DNA from: Trachythela sp. YZ-2020 | Taxonomy: Eukaryota; Cnidaria; Anthozoa; Malacalcyonacea; Clavulariidae | Length of the DNA stretch: 64,000 nucleotides | Assembly (NCBI GenBank): GCA_016169945.1 | Contig: JADLSH010000061.1 | Coordinates: 744,001 to 808,000, forward strand | Reading direction: 5' to 3' | Shown: piece after piece, positions 12,401-24,916 of the stretch | Layout of the letters: each line of letters opens with the position of its first letter | Position numbering within the stretch: position 1 is the first letter of the stretch | The notes under the pieces: model-generated | What the model was told of the DNA's origin: nothing | What the model saw: the letters and a program-made list of their open reading frames with translations, nothing else | The model's database searches: none | Program-made: the position numbers and the translations under genes

Positions 12401-15400
12401 CAATTACTGAGTACTGTAGTCCGTGTTTAGGGTGATGCTATGCAGTTGCAGATAGAAGGTACTGTAAATAAAATCAGGGCCGCCAGTAAATTTGTCGTGC
12501 CCTAGGCTAAGAAAATACTCGGATTAATATCAACTCCTACATTTTGACAGGCTCTGCCTAATTTTAAGCGTTGGTAATTTGCCTTCCCCCACCACCCATC
12601 AGTGGCCCTGAAAACAATAACCAACCTTCAAACTATTATTTGGACCATTGAGTTCAGATTATACATTGTCATATTGTTAATAGAACATTGAATTACATTG
12701 CGTGAACCGTGCATGTCGAAGGGGCTGTATTAAGAATTATATTGAAACACAGGAGAGTGCTAACAAATTCCATATGCCACCCGTTATTGGCACACAAGCA
12801 TCGGTAATGTACATGACTATTGACTACACAGACTGTCAACTTCCAAACAATTTTGTCAACTTCCAACGTGTTATCGCAGTAATTTATAAATCTAATAGAC
12901 AACATGCTGTACTGTACCTTGTCCAGCATGTCACGTTTTTCTGTGTCGTACACATCGTATATGGAAGCATAAGCTGATGCTCTCTGTATGTCCGTAGTTG
13001 CTATGTAATAGTAATGCGAAGGCGCCAAATATGGGAATCCACCGCAACCATGTACGAGACTTTGTGCCACCAATTTTCCTAAAATCTCTGGAATTCCAGC
13101 TGCCAGACAAGATTGATCATACCTGAACAACAATCTGCTATGCGGACCTTCAAAAATACTAAATAGTTCTGCAGCACAGAACTTTTCTTTCACAGCGGAA
13201 AAAAACACACGTAGAACTCCTCCTGTGTCAATGGCTGGTTGACCACAAAATGAAACACGAAGAGGCCTTGTGGGGTCAAATGATGGGTTTTTATAGAATG
13301 CCACAGCATCACTTAGGATATCATCCTGATCGACAGTCAACTTACATAGCTGACCTGTGACATTAACAGATTTTAATCTGTTCATTTTCTGAACAACACT
13401 CATTTTCCTACAGGTGTCTGTATCTAAGAGTGGGCTATCTTCATCTATACTGTCCTCATCGCCACTCTGGTTCTCATACACATCACTACTTGTCTCAATT
13501 ACAACTAAAATAAATAATTAAATTAAAATCAATGAACCACAAGTAATAGTTTTCAAAATAATGTTCTTTAAGTTCTTTCAGAAATTCTAAAAACATTATA
13601 GCACACATAGGAATATGCGGGGGTGTATTGAAAAGTGTACTCTCAATGTCTTCAAAATAACATTCCAGAAATATGTCTAAAAAATGGCACTTCAGAGGGT
13701 CTAAAATCACTCTAAATATCAACATTTTCTGGGCATGTCCTATGACCCCTCCCCCTAGGTAGAAAGGTGACACTCACAGCATTACATGGATTATCATTCC
13801 TTAAGGTTTGCTGTACACATAAAAGCTAGCCACATGCTTTAACAACATTAACTACAGTAAAGTACAGTACAGTACAAAAAGACTGTACAGTGGAAAAGTA
13901 CTGCCAGGTAACGAATTAATTGAAACACAAAAAACTACAGTACCTTCATCCATGTCTGAATTTCCAGCAAGCATGGCATCAACTGCTTCATCAAGGCTTT
14001 TACTTCTAGTCGCTGCCAACTCAATAGCATTTTCGCTGATGTCTGGAAAAATTATACGAAGCCTACTCTTTGTTTCAGATTCATATCTGGTTCTCTTTGA
14101 ATTTAGTGGCTAAACAATTTAAAATTAGAATTAATGAAATACTGCAAACTGTACATGTCATATCACACCAAAAGTTGCCAAGAATTAATGACTGTGTACA
14201 TGTGACAAAAGCATGGGGAACCGTCGCCTACAATGACAGTACTGTACCACTGATTGCTGACAAAACTAATCCTATTCATTCAGCGAAGTGGATCTGCAGC
14301 AAAAGTGCAGTTAGTTAATCTTAAGGTTTTCACCCAAAACACTTATGTCATAACTGCTGCAATAACAATAAATGGTTTTCCTACCTTTAAAAGCTTATCG
14401 GTACTTTTATTTAAAAAAAAACACCCTGAAATTTGTCTTATACGTACTAACCCCAATTTACTAACCAACTCCACTGCACATTAGTATTCTCCCTGAGGCA
14501 ACAACGCAATGCGCTCATTGCGCTGTTCCGGAGCAGTAATAATAATTTTGCTTGGGTATTTACACTTGGTTGTAGGAAATATTTTGTAACAAATACAAAA
14601 TTTGTTTTTATACTCGATCTTTTTGTAAGTTATGCTTGTGTGTGTTGTATGTGTTGAAACCGAGAGAAAGTTTAGTCAGTGGTAAGGTACTGTCTTATAA
14701 TAACATGTGTTAAGATGTTCAAAGAACTTCAAATACCTGCTCTGTTTCACTTCCTTCTGAATCCGAGGCACACTGTGACTGATGTCTTGCAAAGCTGGTT
14801 ATTGATGTCGGTAACAATTCCTCATCAAGGTCATCATCTTTGCCAATATCAACCTTTATCCCAATTAAATAATGATACTGTAGACACAAGCAACCGTCGA
14901 AGATGCAAGTCTCCTAGGGGGGTCCAGGAAATTTTCTGAATTCTAGGGCCTCTGAGACTGCATTTTTTCGCATTCTGAGACGTCCTTTAAAAATATCTTA
15001 AAAGCCATAAATGGCAACGTTTTGTTGTTTCCAAACCAAAAGAAAGTAGGGTACATGTCAAAATATATTAATAATTATTTATGATTTGCCTAACTAAGGC
15101 CGACTTGGCCGCCATATTCGAAGTCGCTCATGATCGCTGCTGTCAGTGCTGTGTGTGCAAATTCAACCACCATAGGCATTTTTTACTTAGGAGTTGGGAT
15201 TCTAGATTGGGAATACCACACAATCACACATCGTATGGGCTCTGTACCCCCCCCCCCTTCCTGCCCGGATTTTAACTTTTCACAAGGGCAGTCCTTCTGT
15301 TGATTGGGGGGCTCCCCCCCCATGCACCTCCCCCCCTCCCTTCGCTACGCCACTGATAGTGAGAGAGGTGGTGCAATGTACTGTGTGATCAAGACATTTT

Positions 15401-17852
15401 ACTTACTATACCTACATATCACCATATCAATATGTCAAGTATTTTGTCAAAGCATACTGTACAGTCTTTCTAAGCACAGATACAATAGATTTTGGCAAGG
15501 TATTTTCACTGCTTTAATAAATATTGTAATGGTACCTTTGAAACTCTTTGAAACTCTACGTTATTGTGTAATTGCAATAAATGTTTTATCTTACAAGTGA
15601 TATGTGACTGCTTAGTTGAATATCTCATCCTATAATCTCACCTGCTAAGGGGAATGTAAACCCATCCAGTACGCCCGAATATGTAAATTTTGGAGCACCC
15701 TCTCAAAAACTAAACCTTGTAGCCTAATTAATGCTGTTTTACATTACATTATTGTACCTTTTCATGTAAGCAGGCCAGGTCTTTAAGTGCTCTAATATAT
15801 ATAGGGCCATTTCCAGTTATGTGTTTTATTACACGACCAGAGATTTCTTGTCCCTCCTGAAGTGTGATTGAAACAGCATCAGTTCCAACACTTCTCACAA
15901 ATTCAGAGCTGAAAAATACATACAAATTAATTTAAATAATTGAATTATTAGTGTTTCTGATTTTCTAAGCTTTGTACGAGTTGGAAAAGTTCTTACCCCA
16001 AATTATGAAATATAAATTTACTTGTACATCAGACATACCAGTCTGTCCTATTACCCTGAAGGCACATGCACTTATATCCGAATATATTGGCTGTGCAACT
16101 CCAGTTTTTTCAGCTCTGGCTGGTCACTATGGGGTGCCATATCTGCCACAATTACATAATTATAAAATTAGTCAGCATTTTTCTTATTATCATTTCTCTT
16201 ATTATTCAACAGCATTAATTATATATATTATTCAACAGCATTAATGTCTCGATCAATTCCATGGTTGCCCAACTCCCCCCCCCCCTCCGGGCGTTTGTTG
16301 GGCATTCTCAACTGTACTTGTTCTCAGGGTCGGGCATTTGCTTTCTGCAGGTTAGCCCCGGGGTGGGGAATTTGTTTGAGGCTAAAAAGTTTAATATTTA
16401 TCGCTTGTTTCGCCATTTATCCGTACTTTAGTACGCATGTTTACACCCCATGTTTACACGTGCGTGCGTATTGCAAATTAATCATGGCGAACATACACAC
16501 AACATTTAATTATAGTTGAATGACACACAAAGACTTTTTTCTTGTCCATCCTGTTGATACATTGACTTACTTCCGCAATTTGATATTGCTATATAAAGTT
16601 TTGAGACTTCAATATTTTAACTAAAAACGTTTTGAAACGAAATGGCTACAGAATCGATTTTAAATACAGATATATTGATACGTGATAGGGCTTGCATTCG
16701 ATTTTTTGGATCAGAAATCCTCAGAAAATGTAAGTCCCCAAGGGTGGGGATTTTGTTGCATTATTTGGACCCCATAGTGGGGCATTTGCAAAGTTTTTTC
16801 GCCAAAATGACAAAAACCCGACAAATGCCCGGGGGAGGGGTTTATATTATTCAGCACTTGTTGCACTATTATTAGCCAGCTATGTTATCATAATCCAGCT
16901 CTGATTTATATCATATATTATTTGGTTTGACTTTGGATTGGTCAGTGGGCCAAGGGGAGCGGGGGGGGGAATGAAAACCGAGATGTTCAAATGAATTTTA
17001 TGTGACCCCCCCCCTCCAAAATTTACATACAATATTTGCTAATGCCTCGTACAGTAATTCGTGTAACTCGTAATCCATTTAAAAAATTTATAATTACAAA
17101 TGGAGTAAATACAAGTTGCACAAATTTTTTTGGCCTCCCATATTTCCTTGCATGATTTATCTGACCTCCTCCCTGTATCTATTAACTTACCCAACTTCAT
17201 TTCCATGATTGTCGACAAGACGCTCGTGAAATAGAGAGCTTATCGCCGCCCTGAACTGAGTTTCCTGGTATGTCTTGTGAAAAGACCAGGCATCAATATA
17301 TAAGCCTTTCTCAATAAGATTGGCTCTCGCCTTAAGTCTGGGTACAGTTCCCCAACTTGGCGAAGGCAACAGGCAAACATCTTTGAATGTCGGCTCGCAC
17401 TGTCTTCCTTTCCCACACGAACCAGCACCTTTTTCAAACCGGCCTGTTGATGTCGAACGAGCTGCTTGCTTCCCCTTCCTTATTTTGCCTTTTCCTTGAC
17501 TGTAATTCCGCAAATGCGAATAATTTGTCGACAAGGGTATTGGACGAGAAGTTGAAGGAAATGAAGCACATTGAAAGCTACTGCTACCTGCAACAGATGT
17601 ATTTTGGCTCGACGAAGAAGCCTCATTGCCGTCAACGCCATTTGCAACAGTCGCCGGACTTGCCGCATTTCTTGGTATAGAAAATGCATTTCGTATTTCT
17701 TCTTCTCTTGATCCAAACCGGTTGGAAGAATTCCCACTACTCGAACTGGCCTCCGATAAGCAGGGGACACTATGCAAATTGCTTATTACAGCTGCTACTA
17801 TTCGCTGAATCTTCCTTTCTTCTTGTCGTTCCGCCATGCTGAACAGTGCCAT
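9476..17852 (-). CDS. HECT-type E3 ubiquitin ligase (G2E3-like), 8 exons, transposon-borne
   Basis: Exons on the minus strand are 17852-17191, 15908-15758, 14853-14737, 14109-13944, 13504-12918, 12376-12278, 11908-11638 and 9693-9476. Each junction has GT/AG and every phase fits, giving one frame of 756 residues. The order is a Ser-rich N-terminus (about 30-150), a Cys-containing segment, a CUE/UBA-like helix bundle (SRLRIIFPDI...LDEAVDAML, about 325-358), then a HECT domain from about residue 390. The final exon holds ITGISSVPF and the expected catalytic Cys (ASTC, C720). E3 ligases of this class pass ubiquitin from an E2 through that Cys to a substrate. The start lies 75 bp inside the right TIR, so the TIR is the likely promoter. 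Exon 3 has a weak acceptor. No break was found, in contrast to the transposase. Its role for the transposon is unknown. Confidence 0.85.
9764..9872. repeat. 109-bp foldback in HECT intron 7
   Basis: TTAATGGGACCAATCCCC at the left pairs with GGGGATTGGTCCATTAA at the right, with one base missing in one arm. It is probably a MITE; the target duplication is ambiguous. Confidence 0.6.
10100..11482 (-). pseudogene. 5'-truncated non-LTR retrotransposon, reverse transcriptase (CR1/Rex-like)
   Basis: The main frame 11417-10335 shows RT blocks: VTPVPKV, QHAFTGERSTVSAL, ALFIDFRKAFDLVDH, AGVPQGSVISPSLFN, CKYADDCTQ and SSYKLLGVW, i.e. fingers, palm with YADD, and thumb. A similar reading frame begins upstream at about 11482, and a one-base slip at about 10334 separates the last 80 residues (to 10100). 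There is no endonuclease domain. It sits in sense orientation inside intron 7 of the HECT gene and may end at the (ATA)n-like stretch near 9900. Clade assignment is by overall look only. Confidence 0.8.
12024..12197. mobile_element. Harbinger-type MITE in HECT intron 6
   Basis: The termini are GGGAGTGGTCA and TGACCACTCCC, flanked by TAA (12021-12023, 12198-12200). The interior is G-run rich, with no coding. Confidence 0.75.
15909..17190 (-). other. HECT intron 1
   Basis: A 1.28-kb intron with G/C homopolymer tracts near 16266, 16970 and 17006. No further gene is recognised. Confidence 0.6.
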
Positions 17853-17926
17853 GCTGAACAGTGAACACGTTTCTCAAGCTAGCGCGGGAAATTTTGGGGG
17901 TTCGCCTGTTTATTTGTAGTTTTTAC

Positions 17927-18175
17927 TACCTACGGAACTTTATCCCCAGGCAATAAATCCCTATTTCCGGTTTCATCCTGACAACTTCCGTATCCTCTCG
18001 AATATTATTTTTTCACTTCCTCTCGACTTCGATGAAAAAAAGTCGACTTCGATTATCGTATTTTAGACTTCGAATATCGTATTTTGGACTTCGATTATCG
18101 TATTTTGGATCCCAAAATATTCGACTTCGAATTGAATATTTTAACTCGTATTTTTGTCCGCAACGGAACGCCATA
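17927..18175 (-). repeat. right terminal inverted repeat (249 bp)
   Basis: It is the reverse complement of 31-348 but about 70 bp shorter, owing to fewer 21-bp units. It is followed by CATGAC. The HECT start codon is 75 bp inside. Confidence 0.9.
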
Positions 18176-18355
18176 CATGACCGGTCCAAAGTCTTCGGGT
18201 TTTGGCAGGCATCGACACTAATTTTTTTTTTTCAGCAAATAATTTCTGCCCGCCAATTTTAAGGCGATGCCTGCGGAGGAGGCTACATAATAACAATAAC
18301 AGTGATGATCATGATCACGCCACTCCTTGATTGACAGCTACCGGAAATGCCTTAA

Positions 18356-19883
18356 GGTGGCTCCCTACAGTTATTATAAAAACAAGGGGTGAAAATGTGC
18401 TTTCCCTATTGCAACACATATCTTCATGTTTGTGAAATATATAGTTGCTTTTTGGGTAATAACTATTAATATAACTGTTATGTGTCCAACCTGTGGGTTC
18501 TAAATATACCACAGTCGCGTTGCTATGGTAACAACAGCGTATGAACTATAGTAGTCATATCCTATAAATTGGACAAAAAATAAAATTACTTGAATTTCCT
18601 TCGGTGAATTTTTTTTTAAATTTTCAAGTAAATTTGGAATACTAAGGGACTTGTCAGAAATTACCCGGGGGGGCGGGGGGTGGAGACTTGAAAACATAAG
18701 TTGAAAAACTGTGACCCCCCAGCAAGGACGAGCATGAAATATCGTGACCCTCCCCTTGCCGTGGGCAAAAAAATTCATGACCCCTCCCCTTTCCTGCTGC
18801 GCAAAATCCTCCCTATGACACCCCCTTTTTAATGGTTCAGTTTTTGATGACCCACCCTTTTGAAGGGCTGAAAATATTAAGACCCTCCCCCTTTCTCCAC
18901 CCCCCTCCCCCCCTGGTAATTTCTGACAAGTCCCTAAGCGGAACATGATATAAAAAAATTAAGGTAGGTTTTAGGATAAGTTTTTTAGACATTTGCACAT
19001 TTTTGTTCTGAGAAAACTTATCCGTAAATTTTTCCAAAATTTGGATATATTAAAAAAGGTGACTTGTAACTTGACTATACAAAAATTTAAAAATTTTCAC
19101 CGAAGGAAATTAAAACTAAAGCCATTAAGCCACGCACAAAACTTACGCGGGCAAACAGAATTTCAATTCGACAAGAACGGCATCTGCGCATGTCCTTGTC
19201 TTTCGCGTGACTCGCTGGCTGTAAAACAGGCTGGTTTTTTTCCGAAATGGTGTACAATTGCGAGCAAAATTCTCTTCGTTTTCGTTACCCTTGGCTTGTT
19301 GGACCCAAGATTGTTTGTTGGTGGTTTTTTTCTGGTCTGGTTTGTCAGTGATTTACCCATTGAATTAATCCAACGTCTCTTAATATTGTTGAAATCGGTA
19401 TGAAAACTTTTCAAAATATTCAAACAATTCCAAATTTTCGTAAGACAACTCGTAAGTCGTAACTGTCCGTACTGTAGTTGTATGCAGTAGTTTTTAAACT
19501 TTTGATTGTTTTAAAGAATTACATTACTCTGACAGTTTCTAGACTGCCTTGAGCAGAGTATAAAATATCATTTTAGAATTTTTAGACTGCAACAAGTCGA
19601 AGATTTTGAACATTATAAAAGATAATACTGAACGTAAATACGTAAAAAACATACTAAAAGAAAGCTTAGAAACTGGTTAACAACATACGTACTGCTTGAA
19701 TTTCAAAGAGTTACGATTATAATGAAAAGATTGTGGTTTCTTCGCAGAAAAATCTCGAAAATAACTTCCCGCGGCTTGTTTCAAAATTTTACCGGATCAC
19801 GAAGATTCCACGCGTGAGACGCGAGGATGACATCTGATCAATATAGATCGTGTTTCAAACTGTACTAACTGTAGGGAGCCACC
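18356..19883. mobile_element. TTAA-flanked 1.5-kb non-autonomous element
   Basis: An 18-bp inverted repeat, GGTGGCTCCCTACAGTTA, bounds the element and TTAA flanks it on each side (18352-18355, 19884-19887). The TTAA target fits piggyBac or Kolobok. No transposase frame is seen. A smaller MITE (18646-18934) is inserted in it. Confidence 0.8.
18646..18934. mobile_element. Harbinger-type MITE nested in the TTAA element
   Basis: GGGACTTGTCAGAAATTACC pairs with its complement at the right end. TAA flanks both sides (18643-18645, 18935-18937). The interior consists of G/C runs. Confidence 0.8.
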
Positions 19884-19887
19884 TTAA

Positions 19888-20779
19888 AATGTCAACGATA
19901 ATCAATATAAATAGAAGTTAATAATTAAGATATAACAAGTTTAAGCTATTGAATTTGCAACACACACTCAACTAAGTCAAATTTCGTTTGTTTACTCGCA
20001 GAATATGATACTAAATTGCCAAATATGGCCTCGCACGACATTTACAGATAGAAAATTACTATATTCACCTACCAACAATGATATTTTGGCCGTTTAATAC
20101 ATTTTTCTTGCATTTAAACGTACTCTTTAATCCATATTTCGTCAGTATGTGCTATAAAATGCCGACCTCTCTCGCTCGACAATGCTCGACGACATACCAA
20201 GGCTCATGTTCAAATTCAATTTTGAGGTCGTTTTGTATGTTTCACCCTCAATTTTGTATTCTGCGCAATCGTAGGAACATTTTTCGGCACTGGAAAACGA
20301 TTTTAAGCTAGACAAACATACTTCTCCTTCAAATATTCGCATTTTAGTAAGTAACAGAAGCAAAATGTAATATAATTTATAGTGTTTGTTTACAGTTGCG
20401 TTCCTGAGTCCCAATTCCCCAAGCAACACGACAATTTTTCCGAAAAGGCCAAAATTGCCATGTTTGGCGGTCTATATCTCAGAAACTTTTGAACTAAATA
20501 AAAAAGGTCGAAGAACTTATTAACTAACTTTTTATGCTCTTTCCAAATCCTTAAAGATCCCACAAGTGAAATAGGCACTTTAAATACACACATACACTGA
20601 TGGAGAATGATTATTTACTCTTGTGCTAGACTAGATGGGGCACTGCATTTCAGTACTGCGTCTGGTATTAGCTTCTTTTTATGAAAAAAACTTCAAACGC
20701 AAAGTTAAAATTTGGCGTGCCAAAAGTTAAAATCCCTGGACTTTCTGAAATTTTAGCTGCATCAAATTAGGTTTGTAAT
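19888..20779. other. no recognised feature
   Basis: AT-rich sequence with only short chance frames. I see no repeat structure or gene. Confidence 0.4.
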
Positions 20780-23299
20780 TAGTCTAGGACCTGTAAAGGA
20801 GTTTGTATGCATTTCATTTAGGACAGATTATCTCAACTGTTTTAGGGTAAAATGACCATGGCGGTCAACATGGCATATGTGCCAAAACCCGAATCCGGGG
20901 CGAAAGACCTGAAAATGACCATGCCCAGAAACGACACTGTCGACATAGCTCCAAATCCTGAACCGCCAAAGCTACAGCCTTTCTGAATTGCTTATAGTGT
21001 TTAGAATGGTTGCTTTTAGGGGTGGCCACTGGAGGGTGAAATTTGTCTAGGTATCATATTTTACAAGAAAATGAAGTCAACTGCTAATTATGCATCAAAT
21101 TACTCATTCACCTGGCAAAGTCTATGTTTTCTTATTTCCTAAATATTTTAATTTGTCATAGGATGAAAAAATATGCTTATTTTAATATAATTATTATAAA
21201 TAAGGTATGATATTGTTTTGTTGAGATATAACACATTTCATTTCACTTACCCCCCGCCAGAACACGATTTCAGCCATATTTTGCCGATTTGTTTGCTTTT
21301 TACCGCCGAGCCTCGCAAGTATCATCCAAATGTTGTACTTTAACACAATGCTAGTTGACTAAAGAATAATTCAACCAAGTTTCGTCGGGTTTTGGAGTAG
21401 TGCCATGTATTTTATCTTCGATTTTGTGTCCTTCGACATTTCCTCAATTATGTCGCTATTGCAATGTCTCGCTTCTTCTCTGCCCGAAAAATGCCACTTC
21501 TTCGTCCACATCTGTATTTATATTACAGTATCCAAAAATAATTGATTGTAGAATAGTCCCAATCGAAAAATTGGAAGCTTAGTCCCACTTGGGAGTGAAA
21601 AACCTCCCCTCGTTGATCAAGAATGAGAATCAAAAACAAAAGGTCCAAAATAATTTGAAAGTCTCGCGCAATCTTCACGAAAACTCCTCGTGGACAACAT
21701 TACAGGGGGGGTGACCATTTTCACGAATACATTTGTTCGCGACCACAGACACCCAAGTAAGGTTCGTGTGTTTAACTGTTTATATGTTTATGACAAAATA
21801 AACAAATATTCGCGTAATTTTGTATTTTTCTGGTTTCCTTTAGCTAAAAAAAAGAAACCAGAGACTTACGCAATCTTTTTGCACCATAATTTTAAGGCTA
21901 TTCTGTGTAGACGCCTGTACGTTTCAGCCCTCAGACCTCAGTTTTATTTACTCTAAATTCCACATTACACGTGATCCCGGCAAAACAGCCTTTAGGAGGC
22001 CGACTGGTCTTAAGGCACGGGAAACCGTCGGTCACACCTTAGCAAGCAAAAATGCAAAAAGTAAAATAGTATTTTTACATCTGTCAAGTGCCGATAGATT
22101 ATGTTTTACTTTAATTAAAAGAGTAAATAAAACAGGTCTGACGGCTGAAACGTACAGGCGTCTACACAGAATAGCCTTAAAATTATGGTGCAAAAAGATT
22201 GCGTAAGTCTCTGGTTTCTTTTGTATAGCTAAAGGAAACCAGAAAAATACAAAATTATGCGAATATTTGTTTATTTTGTCATAAACATATAAACGAACTT
22301 TACTTGGGTTCTGTGGTCGCGAACAAACGTATTCGTGAAAATGTTCACCCGCCCTGTAATGTTGCCCACGAGGAGTTTTCGTGAAGATTGCGCGAGACTT
22401 TCAAATTAAATTATTTTGAACTTTTGTTTTTGATTCTCATTCTTGATGAACGAGGGGAGGTTTTTCACTCCCAAGTGGGACTAAGCTTTCAATTTTTCGA
22501 TTGGGACTATTCTACAATCAATTATTTTTGGATACTGTAATATAAATACAGATGTGGACGAAGAAGTGGCATTTATCGGGCAGAGAAGCGGCGAGACATT
22601 GCAATAGCGACATAATTGAGGAAATGTCGAAGGACACAAAATCGAAGATAAAATACATGGCACTACTCCAAAACCCGACGAAACTTGGTTGAATTATTCT
22701 TTAGTCAACTAGCATTGTGTTAAAGTACAACATTTGGATGATACTTGCGAGGCTCGGCGATAAAAAGCAAACAAATCGGCAAAATATGGCTGAAATCGTG
22801 TTCTGGCGGGGGGTGAGTGAAATGAAATGTGTTATATCTCAACAAAACAATATCATTCCTTATGAAATTTATAATAATTATATTAAAATAAGCATATTTT
22901 TTCATCCTATGATAAAAATTTTTAGGAAATAAGAAAACATAGACTTTGCCAGGTGAATGAGTAATTTGATGCATAATTAGCAGTTGACCTGGGATGGTGC
23001 ATAGTCATTTTCTTGTAAAATATGATACCTAGACAAATTTCACCCTCCAGTGGCCACCCCTAAAAGCAACCATTCTAAACACTATAAGCAATTCAGAAAG
23101 GCTGTAGCTTTGGCGGTTCAGGATTTAGAGCTATGTCGACAGTGCCGTTTCTGGGCGTGGTCATTTTCAGGACTTTCGTCCCGGATTCAGGTTTTGGCAC
23201 ATATGCCATGTTGACCGCCATGGTCATTTTACCCTAAAACAGTTGAGATTGCCTGTGGTAAATGAAACGCATACAAACTCCTATACAGGTCCTAGACTA
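20780..23299. repeat. 2.5-kb foldback element with 1.17-kb arms
   Basis: The left arm (20780 to about 21955) and right arm (about 22124 to 23299) are inverted copies over their whole length with scattered differences. They are separated by a loop of about 170 bp and bounded by TAGTCTAGGACCTGTA. Matching 60-codon frames at 21400 (+) and 22481 (-) are just the same arm read twice. I see no target duplication and no protein. Confidence 0.85.
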
Positions 23300-24067
23300 C
23301 AACGAAAAAACTACTTTGCAAAGGTTTATTTTAAAGTTTGAGGTTCTTTAAGGAAAATAATCTTATTTAAAAGAAATGATGGATCACCGAACTCTGGACC
23401 ACCGAACACTTTTCTCAAAGTAGCTTAGAGGTAGAATAAATCCAGCTCACGCTTGTTTGTAATCTGTTGCCCAAATGAGAATTTTGTACAATTCGCATAT
23501 CCTGTAGTACATGAAAGCCTATAGAATAAAACAAAGGTAACCGAGATTAGAGTTATGCATACGAGTTGTTCATGCATGTAAATATACTCAATGCTGTTAT
23601 TTTTTCTATACGCTTCCGTAAACTGTAACAATAGTAACTATAGGCATGCTAGTTGTCCAAAATTTTAACTTGGGCTATTAATTACTGTCTGTGGTATTCG
23701 TGATATACTTGTTAATACACTAAATACTGTCATAATTTTTGTATATAGGGAGAGGAAGGAAAAGTATTGGATGAATTTAAAACCAGCATCTGGTCGACCT
23801 TATTGCCCAGCATTCTCTGAGCCATTAAAATGTGACTGGTCTATGATAGATCACAAATCGAAGTGTAGTTAGAGCATAATTACGTATTAATATATCCATG
23901 ATTCTTGAATCATTGCTTTCTTTTATCTGTTCCAACAAACTTGTATACAGCACTCCACCAAAATCGTAGCTTATTTACCAGCTCTATTATTGCACATGCA
24001 GCAACGGGTTAGCAACCGAGCTGGCGATGAAAATATAACACGCACCTGCATGTTTTCCGTATAAAAG
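23300..24067. other. no recognised feature
   Basis: AT-rich sequence with no supported gene. Confidence 0.4.
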
Positions 24068-24831
24068 CAATGGACACCTTGCGGCATTTAAGGCTCGTGG
24101 ATTTTATAAATCACAGTCCAGTTCACAATTAGATAATTGAACATGTAACAATATACACTTCCCCAATTTGCTGGCTGGCAATGAAAACTACTAAAGCTAT
24201 CGCACACGAGAGATCTTGACTGAGCTCACCGCCATGAGAGAGGTCGTAGGCTTTACAAGATACTCTCATATCAAACATAATAGAAATTGTCTCACCGCCT
24301 CGCAAGGTCAAATTCTTAGCGAAATCCATGCGCACACGTGAGAGTGGCTGATCAAATGACCTAGAGAGGTCGGTACCTCAGCCAAGTGCTCTCATGTTTG
24401 GCTTAATTTACAATAGATCACATCGGCAGCTTCGAGTTCAAGTTATTGTTTCGTGTGGACTCAAATTCGGGAAGTACATTTATCTATATATTTTAGGGAC
24501 CTAAAAGCAGTGTAAACTTCAAAGTAGTGATGGCGGGGTACCCCTGTTGGAGGACCGTTTATTTAGATCGATGTAGAAATGCATGTTTGGAAGTAGGTCC
24601 ATATAATTTTCATTGGCGGTTTGGTTGCCACCTCATTGCTAAAGAAAATGCAACTAACCAATCATCTACGACTTTGACTGAAGGCTTTAACCAGGGTATT
24701 TTGATAAGGGATAAGCCCTGGCTACAAGATCACACACGCGCACAACTTGAAAGTCGTTCAATAACCACGAGCAGCAGAAGCATGTGGCATGTTTTTTTGA
24801 TGACGATTTCAAACCTGTCCAGAAATAGCCT
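24068..24831 (+). repeat. repeated unit, copy A (left part)
   Basis: It matches 39691-40458 closely, starting GCAATGGACACCTTGCGGCA. In copy A it is interrupted at 24831 by the DUF6589 transposon and resumes at 32662. Short frames inside (24129-24335, 24527-24895) are repeated in copy B but resemble no known protein. Confidence 0.85.
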
Positions 24832-24916
24832 AGCCTGCTTGCCGCCTGGAATTTCCAAGGGGGGATTATTCCAGTCTGCTAAACTGCAGGCATAATCGTG
24901 TTCCGTGACGTATGAC
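24832..24916 (+). repeat. left TIR of DUF6589 transposon
   Basis: 85 bp, an exact inverted match to 32577-32661. It ends 59 bp before the transposase ATG. Confidence 0.93.

Larger units (their letters stand above)
31..18175. mobile_element. 18.1-kb IS3EU-like DNA transposon carrying a HECT E3 ligase gene
   Basis: The ends are long inverted repeats beginning TATGGCGTTCCG, flanked on both sides by the 6-bp direct repeat CATGAC (25-30 and 18176-18181). Inside, a DDE transposase gene (+, 408-2373) converges on an eight-exon HECT-type gene (-, 17852-9476). A 5.8-kb Gypsy element, a LINE fragment and several small inverted-repeat elements are nested within, so the element without them is nearer 9-11 kb. 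From memory, IS3EU elements make 6-bp target duplications and start TAYGG; the transposase spacing (D-57-D-34-E) also fits an IS3/integrase-type enzyme. Superfamily placement is inference. The target seems to have carried a short duplicated motif (ACATGACCGGTCC at 2-14 and 18175-18187). Confidence 0.85.

Noticed and set aside
18500..18946. 148-codon minus-strand frame with Gly-rich stretches
   Set aside because: It is the G/C-run interior of a nested MITE plus flank, with no conserved features.
21400..22663. pair of 60-residue frames on opposite strands
   Set aside because: They are the same foldback arm read from each side, with no protein resemblance or splice context.
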